Assembly: GCA_045655865.1 (NCBI GenBank)
Contig: JAZOQB010000046.1
Location: 1 to 64,000, forward strand
Origin: RGIG5579 sp045655865
GTDB taxonomy: Bacteria; Bacillota; Clostridia; Oscillospirales; SIG627
Direction of reading: 5' to 3'
Length of the DNA stretch: 64,000 bases
The notes under the pieces are model-generated. The model was not told where the DNA came from. It searched no databases and saw only the letters and a list, made by a program, of their open reading frames with translations. The position numbers and the translations under genes are program-made. Positions 16,947 to 25,177 of this stretch are shown piece after piece; within the stretch, counting starts at the first letter, position 1; every line of letters begins with the position of its first letter.

Positions 16947-17675
16947 ATGCAAATAATTGAAACAATTGAGCTTGTCAAACAGTACAAAAAACTTACCGCT
17001 GTAGACAAGCTCAATTTAAAAATACGGCAAGGCGAATTGTTTTCTCTGCTTGGTGTAAACGGATCAGGAAAGACTACAACAATAAAAATGCTCACTTGTG
17101 TGACCAAGCCTTCGAGCGGGGATGCCTTTGTAGGCGGTTTTAGTGTAACAAAGGAACCGGAAAAGGTAAAGCCTTTAATTGGAGTATTGCCACAGGAAAC
17201 AGCCGTTGCACCGAACCTTACGGTTAAAGAAAATTTAGAGCTGATCTGTGGAATTTATGGCTTTTCAAAAGAAAAGGCAGCCGGGAAGATAAGAGACATA
17301 ACACAGCAGTTTTCCTTAGGGGATATTCTAAGCAGAAGGGCCGGCAAGTTGTCAGGTGGATGGAAACGTCGTGTCAGCATTGCAATGGCGCTGATTTGCG
17401 AACCGAAAATCCTTTTTCTGGATGAACCCACACTCGGCCTTGACGTTATTGCAAGATATGAGCTTTGGTCAGTTATTCGCGCTTTAAAAGGAAACGTAAC
17501 AATTATTCTAACTACACATTATATGGAAGAAGCTCAGTCACTTTCCGACCGTATCGGTATTATGAAAAACGGAAAACTTCTTGCCACGGGAACGGTAGAA
17601 GAATTGAAAAAAATGGCGGATACAGATGACTTTGAATCCGCATTCATATCAATTATAAAGGAGAGTGAGATATGA
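16947..17675 (+). CDS. ABC transporter ATP-binding protein
   Basis: A 242-residue ABC ATPase of the drug- or peptide-exporter (DrrA/CcmA) type. Walker A GVNGSGKTTT lies near residue 38, Q-loop region LPQETAVAPN near 83, signature LSGGWKRR near 134 (one residue off the usual LSGGQ), Walker B ILFLDEP near 154 and the switch His in TTHYMEEA. The ATG at 16947 follows AAAGGAGGA; an in-frame ATG at 16917 has none. It pairs with the permease that overlaps its stop. Confidence 0.93.
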   Translation: MQIIETIELVKQYKKLTAVDKLNLKIRQGELFSLLGVNGSGKTTTIKMLTCVTKPSSGDAFVGGFSVTKEPEKVKPLIGVLPQETAVAPNLTVKENLELICGIYGFSKEKAAGKIRDITQQFSLGDILSRRAGKLSGGWKRRVSIAMALICEPKILFLDEPTLGLDVIARYELWSVIRALKGNVTIILTTHYMEEAQSLSDRIGIMKNGKLLATGTVEELKKMADTDDFESAFISIIKESEI

Positions 17676-18406
17676 GAAGGACTCTGACATTTGGAAAGAG
17701 ATGTGCAAAAGAGGTTTTACGGGACCCTATCAATTTAAGCTTTGGATTGGGTTTTCCATTGGTTCTGTTAGTTCTTCTGAGCGCGATTCAGGCTAACATT
17801 CCGGTAGACTTATTTGAAATCAATAAGTTATCTCCGGGGGTCGCTGTTTTCGGACTGTCCTTTATGACTCTCTTCTCGGCTACACTGATTGCAAAAGACC
17901 GCGAGAGCTCTCTCTTGCAAAGGCTTTACACAACGCCTCTCACAGGATTTGATTATATTGCCGGATATATGCTTTCACTTTTGCCTATCGCGATCTGTCA
18001 GTCGCTTATCTGTTTTCTTTTCGCAATTCCTTTGGGGCTTACCATTAGCATAAATATTTTATATTCAATTTTCGGGATAATTCCTATGGCAATTTTTAAC
18101 ATTTCGCTCGGCCTGTTTTGCGGAAGTATCTTTAATGTCAAGCAGGTCGGAGGTATTTGCGGTGCATTACTAACTAACCTATCTGCATATCTTTCGGGGG
18201 TATGGTTTGATTTAAAGCACGTAGGCGGATTTTTTGAAAAAATCGCAAATCTCCTCCCGTTTTATCACGCAGCAGAAATGGAAAAAGCGTTATTTTGCGG
18301 CAATTTTACATTAGCGGTAACACATATTTTTCCAGTTGTGTTTTATAGTTTGGCAATCACGGTATTTGCAATACACTGCTTTCTCAGACAAATGAAAAAC
18401 CAGTAA
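17672..18406 (+). CDS. ABC-2 type transporter permease
   Basis: A 244-residue membrane protein with about six hydrophobic helices and the ABC-2 pattern of a long stretch of residues around helix 2 (LYTTPLTGFDYIAGYMLS) before the helical bundle. It overlaps the ATPase gene by four bases. With the ATPase it should form a small exporter, possibly for drugs, peptides or lipids; the substrate is unknown. Confidence 0.88.
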   Translation: MRRTLTFGKRCAKEVLRDPINLSFGLGFPLVLLVLLSAIQANIPVDLFEINKLSPGVAVFGLSFMTLFSATLIAKDRESSLLQRLYTTPLTGFDYIAGYMLSLLPIAICQSLICFLFAIPLGLTISINILYSIFGIIPMAIFNISLGLFCGSIFNVKQVGGICGALLTNLSAYLSGVWFDLKHVGGFFEKIANLLPFYHAAEMEKALFCGNFTLAVTHIFPVVFYSLAITVFAIHCFLRQMKNQ

Positions 18407-18417
18407 GGAGTTTCTTA

Positions 18418-18855
18418 ATGAAATATAAACTTATCATCGATAAGGATTCCGAAGAAGAAATTATAGCAATCGTTCACGCGCCATCTACTTTTACTCAACA
18501 GTTAGAAGCTCTTGTGCGCAACTTGCCAAAAGAAGACTATATTATAGGATATCGACAAGAAGAAATGCGAAAGTTATCCTTTGGAGAAATTGAATGTATT
18601 ACAGTTCTTGACAGAAAGGTTGTTGCCATAGATACCGATGGCAACCGTTATTTTCTTAAAGATAGACTTCGAGATTTAGAGAATTCTTTGCCTTCTTACT
18701 TTATCCGCATCAACAAGTCAACTCTGGCAAACGAACACTGTATTCAAAGATTTGCCGGAGTATTTGGCGGCGGTATCGACGCTGTGTTCAAGTGTGGCTA
18801 TCAAGATTACGTTTCAAGGCGTTGCTTTGCAGAAATCAAAAGGAGGTATGAATGA
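18418..18855 (+). CDS. LytTR-domain transcriptional regulator
   Basis: A 145-residue DNA-binding protein. The C-terminal half (about 50-143) is a LytTR domain: FGEIECITVLDRKVVAIDTD, FIRINKSTLANEHCIQRF and YVSRRCFAEIKRRY. The N-terminal 50 residues are not a receiver domain, so it belongs to the stand-alone LytTR type. AAGGAG precedes the ATG. It is followed by a DUF3021 membrane protein that in this arrangement is thought to hold the regulator in check. Confidence 0.9.
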   Translation: MKYKLIIDKDSEEEIIAIVHAPSTFTQQLEALVRNLPKEDYIIGYRQEEMRKLSFGEIECITVLDRKVVAIDTDGNRYFLKDRLRDLENSLPSYFIRINKSTLANEHCIQRFAGVFGGGIDAVFKCGYQDYVSRRCFAEIKRRYE

Positions 18856-19292
18856 ATATGAAAAAGTTTATTTTAGACTTTTTGCGTCGCGGTATCTCTA
18901 CTTGCATTTTCGGTCCGATCGTTTTGGCAATTATCTATCTGATATTGCAGCGAACTGTCGACGTATACACTTTATCTGTCAATGAAGCTTGCATCGGTAT
19001 ATTTTCATTGAGCGCGCTTGCCTTTATTGCAGGTGGCATGAATGCAATCTATCAAATCGAACAGCTACCTTTAATGACAGCGATCTTGATACACGGGATC
19101 ATTTTATATTTCAGCTATCTTGGTACATATTTAATTAACAGCTGGCTGGACTTTGGAATCGTACCTATTATCGTGTTCTCTGCAATTTTTGTTATAGGTT
19201 ATATCGTTATTTGGGCAATTATTCACTGGATAATTAAGAAAAGCACTGAGGGCCTCAACAAAAAGTTAGACAAACACAATAAAAGCATATAA
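18852..19292 (+). CDS. DUF3021 membrane protein
   Basis: A 146-residue integral membrane protein with four hydrophobic helices (about 10-34, 46-68, 74-97 and 105-130), matching the DUF3021 family. It overlaps the LytTR gene by four bases and has AGGAGG five bases before the ATG. DUF3021 proteins are encoded next to stand-alone LytTR regulators and act, where studied, as inhibitory membrane partners. Confidence 0.85.
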   Translation: MNMKKFILDFLRRGISTCIFGPIVLAIIYLILQRTVDVYTLSVNEACIGIFSLSALAFIAGGMNAIYQIEQLPLMTAILIHGIILYFSYLGTYLINSWLDFGIVPIIVFSAIFVIGYIVIWAIIHWIIKKSTEGLNKKLDKHNKSI

Positions 19293-19317
19293 CGGATCAT
19301 GTTTTTAAAAACAGAAG

Positions 19318-19359
19318 AAAAGACGAGCTCATGTCCAAATAAAAATGAGCTCGTCTTTT
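19318..19359. terminator. Bidirectional intrinsic terminator between DUF3021 and tmRNA
   Basis: A 15-bp perfect stem (AAAAGACGAGCTCAT, 12-base loop, complement) with T runs on both strands. It ends the ABC cassette and the convergent tmRNA. Confidence 0.9.
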
Positions 19360-19366
19360 TCTTATA

Positions 19367-19711
19367 TGGTGGAGTCGAGGGGAATCGAACCCCTGTCCGA
19401 AATTTGATTCACAGAACTTTCTTCGGGTGTAGCCGGTGGTTTGATTTTCCTTTGTCGCCGCTCACCGGCAGGCTACGACAAAGGTAGCTTCATAAATGCG
19501 TGACCAGGCTCAAAGCTTTGCCTGATTCACGTTCACCGCTTCAGTGACACCCGTTTTGTGTCCGCGGTCCTCCACAAACGGATGGCTGCCTAATTAGGCA
19601 GCGAGTGCTACTCTATTGTTAGCGTTTAATTTTAATTTGCAGCTTTAAAGAGATCTGCGACTCTACCCGCTTATCCTGCTTCAGAAACCCCGTCGAAACC
19701 TTTACGACCCC
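19367..19711 (-). ncRNA. ssrA: Transfer-messenger RNA (tmRNA)
   Basis: About 345 bases, minus strand. The 5' end begins GGGGTCGTAAAGG and pairs with CGACTCC before the encoded ACCA end (one G-U pair in the acceptor stem). The TTCGATTCCCCT T-arm is present near the 3' end. The resume region lies at 19594-19623 and, from a GCT resume codon, encodes the tag ANNRVALAA ending in TAA. Together with the alanine loaded on tmRNA the appended tail would be A-ANNRVALAA, ending in the LAA recognised by Clp proteases. It rescues stalled ribosomes by trans-translation. It starts eight bases after the stop codon of the upstream gene. Confidence 0.96.
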
Positions 19712-19719
19712 ATATCAAC

Positions 19720-20136
19720 TCAGTGTGAGCAATGACAGTTTTCATCTTCGCAAGAACAGTGATGATTTTCCTCTTCCTCTTCGGCTAATTCAAAAACATA
19801 AAGGGTGTCGCTGACTTTGTCAAAGCCGATCGTTTCAGCTAAAGGCACATCGATTTCTCTTTGGATAGGAAAAACAACAGAGCTGATTTCTACGCGACGT
19901 AAAAATTCTACCACAATCAAAAAGAGATTTGCAAGACTTTCAATGGAAATTTTATTATCAATTTCTGTCAAATTTAGAAGATAGGCAACGCCGCTGACAA
20001 GTTTTAATTGGCATAAACCTAGCATTTCTTCGTTTGAGAAAAATTTGAAACCGATGGCGCCGTCTTCAAAATCGACGCCAGCCGCCTGACAATATGATAA
20101 ATGCTCCGAAAGTGACGCAAAAGGTGCGATCTCCAT
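19720..20136 (-). CDS. GNAT-like protein with Cys/His-rich C-terminal tail
   Basis: A 138-residue protein of unknown function. The central part (about 20-115) has the alternating strand/helix layout of small acetyltransferase-like proteins (IGFKFFSNEEMLGLCQLKL, then IDNKISIESLANLFLIVVEFL and AETIGFDKVSDTLYVFEL), but no clear acetyl-CoA loop, so this is a weak call. The tail is EEEEE followed by HHCSCEDENCHCSH, four Cys and four His that could bind metal. The ATG at 20136 overlaps the preceding TAA (TAATG), so translation is coupled to the pseudouridine synthase. The tmRNA begins right after it. Confidence 0.65.
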   Translation of the reverse strand: MEIAPFASLSEHLSYCQAAGVDFEDGAIGFKFFSNEEMLGLCQLKLVSGVAYLLNLTEIDNKISIESLANLFLIVVEFLRRVEISSVVFPIQREIDVPLAETIGFDKVSDTLYVFELAEEEEENHHCSCEDENCHCSH

Positions 20137-20855
20137 TATTCTTTTCCCAGCGCAAGAAGTGCGCTCAGTTCCTTTCCTTCTAATTCTTCCCATGTTCCGC
20201 TTCGAAGAGAACCTAAATGAACGCTCCCTTCTGAAATACGTTTTAATCGGGCAACTTCAAGGCCAACCTGTTCACACATTTTTCGTATCTGTCGATTGCG
20301 CCCTTCTTTCAGAACAAAGCGAAGCTTTGTAGGAATGATCGGATCCGGGCAATAAACACGGCACGGCAGAATCGTATAGCCATCGATCTCCATGCTTTGA
20401 TTTAGTTTCCGAAGTTGTTCATCGGTAGGAGCTGTGCGAACTTTTACCACGTACACCTTTTCAATTTCTGTTTTTGGATGCATAAGTGCATTCGCTAATG
20501 CACCGTCATTTGTCATTAAAAGCAGGCCTTCCGAATCCAAATCCAATCGACCAATGGGATAAACCCTCTGCGGTATATTTCTCACCAGATCCGCCACACA
20601 TTTTCTTCCCTTTTCATCACTCATGGTGGAAACATAACCTCTGGGCTTATTCAATTTGATATAAACTTTTTTTGATTCCGGTAGTATGATTTTTCCCGCA
20701 AACAGAACCCTATCTTTTCCCGGACGAATTTTTTGACCAATTTCCCCCGGTCTACCGTTAATCAAAACAGCGCCGCGAGCGATTTCTTGTTCCGCTCTAC
20801 GACGGCTCATAACGCCACAATCTGCCAGATACTTTTGAATTCTTACTTCTTCCAT
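20136..20855 (-). CDS. RsuA/RluB-family pseudouridine synthase
   Basis: A 239-residue enzyme with an N-terminal S4 domain (VRIQKYLADCGVMSRRRAEQ) and the catalytic motif YPIGRLDLDSEGLLLMTNDG near residue 99, whose first Asp is the family nucleophile. RKEGRNRQIRKMCEQ-like text (LKEGRNRQIRKM) near 185 is also typical. It makes pseudouridine in 23S rRNA (RluB-like) or 16S rRNA (RsuA-like). It follows dacF by four bases. Confidence 0.92.
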   Translation of the reverse strand: MEEVRIQKYLADCGVMSRRRAEQEIARGAVLINGRPGEIGQKIRPGKDRVLFAGKIILPESKKVYIKLNKPRGYVSTMSDEKGRKCVADLVRNIPQRVYPIGRLDLDSEGLLLMTNDGALANALMHPKTEIEKVYVVKVRTAPTDEQLRKLNQSMEIDGYTILPCRVYCPDPIIPTKLRFVLKEGRNRQIRKMCEQVGLEVARLKRISEGSVHLGSLRSGTWEELEGKELSALLALGKE

Positions 20856-20859
20856 TTTA

Positions 20860-22032
20860 CTACTCTTTTTTAAACCAAGATTTAATATTTTTCCAAATTT
20901 TTTGCCAAAAAGACAATTCAGGCTGCCGTTGGCTGACAGTGCATTTCGCTGTCAGCGATAAGCGTGCCACTTCTTCCCCATCCAAATAAAAAACGGCATC
21001 TCCCAATTGTTGTCCCTCAACAATCGGAGCATACACAAATAACGGAAGTTCCTTTGAAATGTTGCAGTTTTCTTCAGCAAGCAAAGAGAGAGAAAGGCCG
21101 TCTAAATTCTGTGCAATAACCGAATCGCTGTTTCCACCTACGACTGGAATCTTTATTGAAATTTCGCCCGGCTTAGCTATGACGCGAGAAGAGTAAAGGG
21201 AAAAACCGTAGTCATAAAGGGACTTGTGATCATTCCAATCGTTAGGATCGCCTAGAGTTGTGCAAATCAAGGTCTTCCCATCTCGTTTTGCCGCAGTAAC
21301 CAAACATCGACCGGCGGCCTTGGTATATCCGGTTTTTCCGGCGATGCATCCCTGATAGCTGCGCAACAAACGATTATGATTGGATAAATAACGACTCTTA
21401 TCACCCAGGGCCGGAACGGATTTTGTCTGTGTACCGGAAATCTCAACAAAGATCTCGTTTTGCATACAATAGCGCATGAGAAGAGACATATCATATGCTG
21501 AGGAATAATGATCGTTTGCCGGAAGGCCGTGCGGATTGACAAAGTGGGTGTTGTGCATTCCTAATTCGGATGCTTTTTCATTCATCTTTTCAGCAAATGC
21601 TTCAATGCTTCCGGAAACGTGGAGTGCAATGCTTACCGCCGCGTCATTGGCGCTTTCCAGCATAAGACCGAACAATAGATCAAGAAGCGTCAGCCTCTCA
21701 CCCCTGGTCAAATACATAGAAGACCCTTCAACCCCTACGGCGGCGGCCGGTACAATAACCGTATCGCCGGCAGGCACAGATTCCAAAGCCACAATGCAAG
21801 TCATGATTTTCGTGGTACTGGCCATGGGGAGCCTGGTATCGGCATTTCTGGCAGACAGAATTTTTCCGGTATTACCATCCATAAGAAGGAAGCTTTCTGC
21901 CGAAGCAGAAGCTGATGTTTCCTGAGCATACGACTCTGCCGGTAGAGCGGATGCGTATGCAGAATGCGTCGCAAGTAAAGTGAAGGATACTGCAAAAAAA
22001 ATAGCAATCGTGCGTATGCAATTCTGTTTCAT
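20860..22032 (-). CDS. dacF: D-alanyl-D-alanine carboxypeptidase (S11, DacF/PBP5-type)
   Basis: A 390-residue secreted penicillin-binding protein. A signal peptide spans about residues 1-28 (IRTIAIFFAVSFTLLA). The catalytic triad motifs are STTK near 72, SAN near 131 and KTG near 232. The PBP5 C-terminal beta domain follows, and the last residues (FWQKIWKNIKSWFKK) form an amphipathic membrane anchor. GGAG precedes the ATG. It trims stem pentapeptides in peptidoglycan; DacF in sporulating relatives acts in spore cortex crosslinking. Position near ytfJ fits that, but is not proof. Confidence 0.94.
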   Translation of the reverse strand: MKQNCIRTIAIFFAVSFTLLATHSAYASALPAESYAQETSASASAESFLLMDGNTGKILSARNADTRLPMASTTKIMTCIVALESVPAGDTVIVPAAAVGVEGSSMYLTRGERLTLLDLLFGLMLESANDAAVSIALHVSGSIEAFAEKMNEKASELGMHNTHFVNPHGLPANDHYSSAYDMSLLMRYCMQNEIFVEISGTQTKSVPALGDKSRYLSNHNRLLRSYQGCIAGKTGYTKAAGRCLVTAAKRDGKTLICTTLGDPNDWNDHKSLYDYGFSLYSSRVIAKPGEISIKIPVVGGNSDSVIAQNLDGLSLSLLAEENCNISKELPLFVYAPIVEGQQLGDAVFYLDGEEVARLSLTAKCTVSQRQPELSFWQKIWKNIKSWFKKE

Positions 22033-22113
22033 AGAACTTCTCCATCTTTCTTTCTGATAAGATGTTATGAATCAGTCTATTGAAACATGCCCTGCTTACG
22101 GTGATTTCTCTGG

Positions 22114-22584
22114 TTATGCCTCTGCAGAATCTTCCTTCATCTCTTCTAAATCGGTTTGCGTTTCCTTTTGATCGGTATCCTTGCCATCTTTCTTGAAGAA
22201 GGACTTAATTTTAGAGATAATAGCCGGAGATTTATCCACAAGATCAGAAATGGTATTGACAATGGCGCTTTCCGAAGAAACATTGGTGCCGTTAATATTC
22301 ATCAATTTAACTTCGCCTTCTGAAATCACAAGAAAGGTCAAGGGAGTTACAGAAAGTCCTGCTCCGTTTCCACCACCGAAATGAGGGGTGTCACGGCGGG
22401 GATTGGTCTTGCTATCAAAATCCACGCCTCCGGAGGTGAAACCGCAGCTCACCTTGGATATGGGAATAATGGTGATATTGCCAGGCAAGGTAATGGGCGT
22501 GCCGACCACCGCATCAGCATCCAAAACTTTCTTGATATTTTCAAGGGAAGCATCAATGACCTGTTTTAATGGTATTTCGTGCAT
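22114..22584 (-). CDS. ytfJ: GerW family sporulation protein YtfJ
   Basis: A 156-residue protein with the family's core: KVLDADAVVGTPITLPGNITIIPISKVSCGFTSGG (quoted in two parts here, residues 19-53), then GGGNGAGLSVTPLTFLVI near 70. The acidic, Lys/Glu-rich tail after about 125 is variable. In Bacillus YtfJ (GerW) is made in the forespore and is needed for proper germination response. It overlaps the DUF2953 gene by 32 bases, the same order as ytfI-ytfJ in Bacillus, which supports both calls. Confidence 0.93.
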   Translation of the reverse strand: MHEIPLKQVIDASLENIKKVLDADAVVGTPITLPGNITIIPISKVSCGFTSGGVDFDSKTNPRRDTPHFGGGNGAGLSVTPLTFLVISEGEVKLMNINGTNVSSESAIVNTISDLVDKSPAIISKIKSFFKKDGKDTDQKETQTDLEEMKEDSAEA

Positions 22585-23185
22585 GATTTGGGTCCTCTCT
22601 TTCTAAAAATCTAAAATATGCTTTCAATAGCACAACAATGATATCAAATCCCCGTGTGGAAAGATCCAAGTGGATCGAAAATCGGGTTTTCTCTTCTGTG
22701 AAATTTGGTGAGATAGAAAGATTCCGATTGTCACAGCGAAAACGGGAAAACCTTTGCAAAAGCGCGCAAAGAGCGTTTGCACCTTGAATTGCGCTTGCGC
22801 TGGCAAGAGCGGTTTTTGCTGCATCATCCGTACCAATAGAAATGTGAAGTTCTTTTAGATTGATCTTTAATCGTTCCATCTGTTCCTTCAAAAGAATTCG
22901 AATTACACGGGCGATACGGGCAAGAAACGAAATAAAACCAAGAAGATCCCCATTGTTTTTTGTTTTCGGATCTGTCTGTGTATCTGTTTCTGTCTTTTCT
23001 TGTTTCTGTGGCTTCCTATTTTTGCCTTGAAACTTCTGAATCAGTTTCATTCCGTTTAAACGGAAACAAAGAATTCGCAGTGTCACCTTTGGAGTGTCAT
23101 GATACTGAAAAATGATATGAACATTTAGAAACAAGATAAGAAGAAAAAATGCTATGATCCCCAAAAAAACATACAAAGCGATCAT
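22553..23185 (-). CDS. DUF2953 protein (YtfI-like)
   Basis: A 210-residue protein with an N-terminal membrane helix (residues 3-24) and a predicted extracytoplasmic or cytoplasmic domain. It has a charged, low-complexity linker (KFQGKNRKPQKQEKTETDTQ near 52) and the family-like C-terminal segment LHISIGTDDAAKTALASASA and RCDNRNLSISPNF. The order DUF2953-YtfJ is conserved in spore-formers. Start overlaps the scpB stop (ATGA). Function is not known. Confidence 0.85.
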   Translation of the reverse strand: MIALYVFLGIIAFFLLILFLNVHIIFQYHDTPKVTLRILCFRLNGMKLIQKFQGKNRKPQKQEKTETDTQTDPKTKNNGDLLGFISFLARIARVIRILLKEQMERLKINLKELHISIGTDDAAKTALASASAIQGANALCALLQRFSRFRCDNRNLSISPNFTEEKTRFSIHLDLSTRGFDIIVVLLKAYFRFLEREDPNHARNTIKTGH

Positions 23186-23757
23186 GCATTGATTCCCTCT
23201 TCTGCATCAATCTTCAACTGGATGGAATTTTCCCCTGGTAAATCTTCCAGAGATCGAAGACCAAAAGCTCGAAGAAAGCTAGATGTCGTCTGATACAGAA
23301 TGGGACGACCGGGTGCTTCTAACCGACCGCATTCTTCAATTAATTCCCGCTGTACCAAGGTTGTGATGATGCCGGAGCAATCAACTCCTCGTACCTGTTC
23401 AATGTATGTCTTGGTTACCGGTTGCTTATAGGCAACAATCGAAAGTGCTTCCAGGGCCGCTTTAGACAAGGGAGCGCTTCTTTTGATCTCCAAAAACTTT
23501 TGCACCGGTTCAGCATATTCCTTCTTTGTACAAAGCTGTAGCGCATCACCAAGGCGGCAAAGCTGAAAAGATGAGTTTTTTTCCTCGAGTCTTTCCTCCA
23601 AGGCATCCGCAGTGATACCAACTTCTACCTTGGTAATATCAAAAATTTGAGCGATACGTTCATAGGGGACCGGGTCACCACCGGCAAAAAGAATGGCCTC
23701 CAGCGCGTTGACTAAGTACTCTTTTTCATAGCTCACGTATTTGAGTGAATACTCCAC
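23182..23757 (-). CDS. scpB: Segregation and condensation protein B
   Basis: A 191-residue winged-helix protein of the SMC-ScpAB condensin. LVNALEAILFAGGDPV at 16-31, ALEALSIVAYKQPVTKTYIEQVRGV near 100 and LIEECGRLEAPGRPILYQTT near 137 are the family's conserved blocks. The start is a GTG at 23757, with GAGGG about nine bases upstream. Encoded just after scpA. Confidence 0.96.
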   Translation of the reverse strand: MEYSLKYVSYEKEYLVNALEAILFAGGDPVPYERIAQIFDITKVEVGITADALEERLEEKNSSFQLCRLGDALQLCTKKEYAEPVQKFLEIKRSAPLSKAALEALSIVAYKQPVTKTYIEQVRGVDCSGIITTLVQRELIEECGRLEAPGRPILYQTTSSFLRAFGLRSLEDLPGENSIQLKIDAEEGINA

Positions 23758-23761
23758 TTTG

Positions 23762-24499
23762 TTATGCCCTCTTCTTTTCTAAATTCAGTTGGATGATATA
23801 ATCATCTCTGCTATGTTCAAATGAGATCCGGCCACTTTGTACCAATTCCAGAATAGCAAGAAACGTTGCAACCTGATCACTTCTTGTCCCTTGATCGTAG
23901 ATCATAGAGGAAAAAGAGACAGAATTACCAATTGCAAAAGCCTTCACCAAACGGCGTAGCACAAAAACGACCTTAGATTCCACGGGAGTAACTTTTGCAG
24001 AAAAAATCTTTGAAACATCTTCGCGTTTTTTTCTTTCCCGTTCCTCTCTAAGAGAGATTCGCATTTCCGAAAAGGCATCCCACAGTGCGATTGGATCTCC
24101 TACCGGAACCTCTACTTTCAAAATAGGCTCCTTTGGAATTGGGGGATATCGATGATAATACTCGCTCTCGCGACCGGCAAGATATAAAGCAGCCCTTTTT
24201 ACCTCGGAATACTCAATAAGAGAACGAACCAAATCTTCGCGAGGGTCTTCTTCCTCCTCTTCTTGCGGAAGAAGCATTTTTGTCTTGATATACAATAGCT
24301 CACAAGCCATAACAATAAATTCGCTTGAAAGTTCGGCATTATAATATTGGCAAAGCTCCATGTATTCAAGATACTGCTCTAAGATCTCAGCAATGGGAAT
24401 ATCGTAAATGTTAATTTTCTGCTTGGAAATTAAAGCTAAAAGAAGATCCAAAGGACCATCAAAAATTTCCAGTTTAAAATTTAATACATCTTCTGCCAT
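23762..24499 (-). CDS. scpA: Segregation and condensation protein A
   Basis: A 245-residue kleisin subunit that bridges the SMC heads. The ATG at 24499 overlaps the stop of the preceding M50 gene (TAATG); an ORF start further upstream lies inside that gene and is not used. FKLEIFDGPLDLLLALI near residue 8 and IYDIPIAEILEQYL near 28 form the N-terminal SMC-neck-binding helices, and the C-terminal winged helix (VATFLAILELVQSGRISF) contacts the SMC cap. An acidic stretch EEEEEDPRE lies near 90. Confidence 0.96.
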   Translation of the reverse strand: MAEDVLNFKLEIFDGPLDLLLALISKQKINIYDIPIAEILEQYLEYMELCQYYNAELSSEFIVMACELLYIKTKMLLPQEEEEEDPREDLVRSLIEYSEVKRAALYLAGRESEYYHRYPPIPKEPILKVEVPVGDPIALWDAFSEMRISLREERERKKREDVSKIFSAKVTPVESKVVFVLRRLVKAFAIGNSVSFSSMIYDQGTRSDQVATFLAILELVQSGRISFEHSRDDYIIQLNLEKKRA

Positions 24500-25164
24500 T
24501 AGAAAAACACTCCCAGGGCCAAATTCATAAATTGTGTCATCAGAAAACTGGTTGCCCGCTGAATGGGCGCAGAAAGAGCGCCAAACCAAAGAAACACTAG
24601 CAGAAAAAGCTGAATATAGCGTTCATATGGTTGAATTTTATAGATAATTCGGTATGGAAGAAAAGCATATAAAACCTTTGACCCATCCAAGGGAGGTAAG
24701 GGAATCAAATTGAAAACGCCAAGTCCCAGATTGATGACAACCATATACTGTGCCATCATTGTGAGAACACCAAAAGGCGTCATTTCGCTTCCGAGCAGCA
24801 AGTTCGATGAAATTCCGATCTTCAGCAAAAAGGCATACAAAAACGCTGAGAGGAAAGCCAGAATAAAGTTAGAGCACGGTCCGGCTAAAGAGGTAATGGC
24901 AATATCTCTCTTCACATTCTTGAAATACCGAGAGTTGATGGGAACCGGCTTTGCCCAACCAAAATGAAATAGCACCAGGGCGAGAAAACCGATCGGGTCA
25001 ATATGACGAAGGGGGTTGAGAGAAAGCCTTCCGGTAAATTTAGCTGTGGGATCCCCTAATCGATAAGCAGCATAGCCGTGCATCAGTTCATGGACAGAAA
25101 GGGAAATCAGGATTACCGGAAGGGTAATCAAAAAATCCAAGAGCCAAGAAATAATACGATCCAT
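24499..25164 (-). CDS. Site-2 protease family (M50) metallopeptidase
   Basis: A 221-residue intramembrane zinc protease-like protein. SVHELMHGYAAYRLGDPTAK holds the HExxH zinc motif (near residue 25), and FNLIPLPPLDGSKVL near 143 holds the third, Asp ligand. Four to six hydrophobic helices are seen. This small, PDZ-less type is widespread in Clostridia next to scpA; its substrate is unknown. It is translationally coupled to scpA. Confidence 0.92.
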   Translation of the reverse strand: MDRIISWLLDFLITLPVILISLSVHELMHGYAAYRLGDPTAKFTGRLSLNPLRHIDPIGFLALVLFHFGWAKPVPINSRYFKNVKRDIAITSLAGPCSNFILAFLSAFLYAFLLKIGISSNLLLGSEMTPFGVLTMMAQYMVVINLGLGVFNLIPLPPLDGSKVLYAFLPYRIIYKIQPYERYIQLFLLVFLWFGALSAPIQRATSFLMTQFMNLALGVFF

Positions 25165-25177
25165 TGTTTTCTCCTAG

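Noticed and set aside
19299..19487. Plus-strand 62-codon reading frame
   Set aside because: Lies over the terminator and the 3' end of tmRNA on the other strand; no ribosome-binding site or family match.
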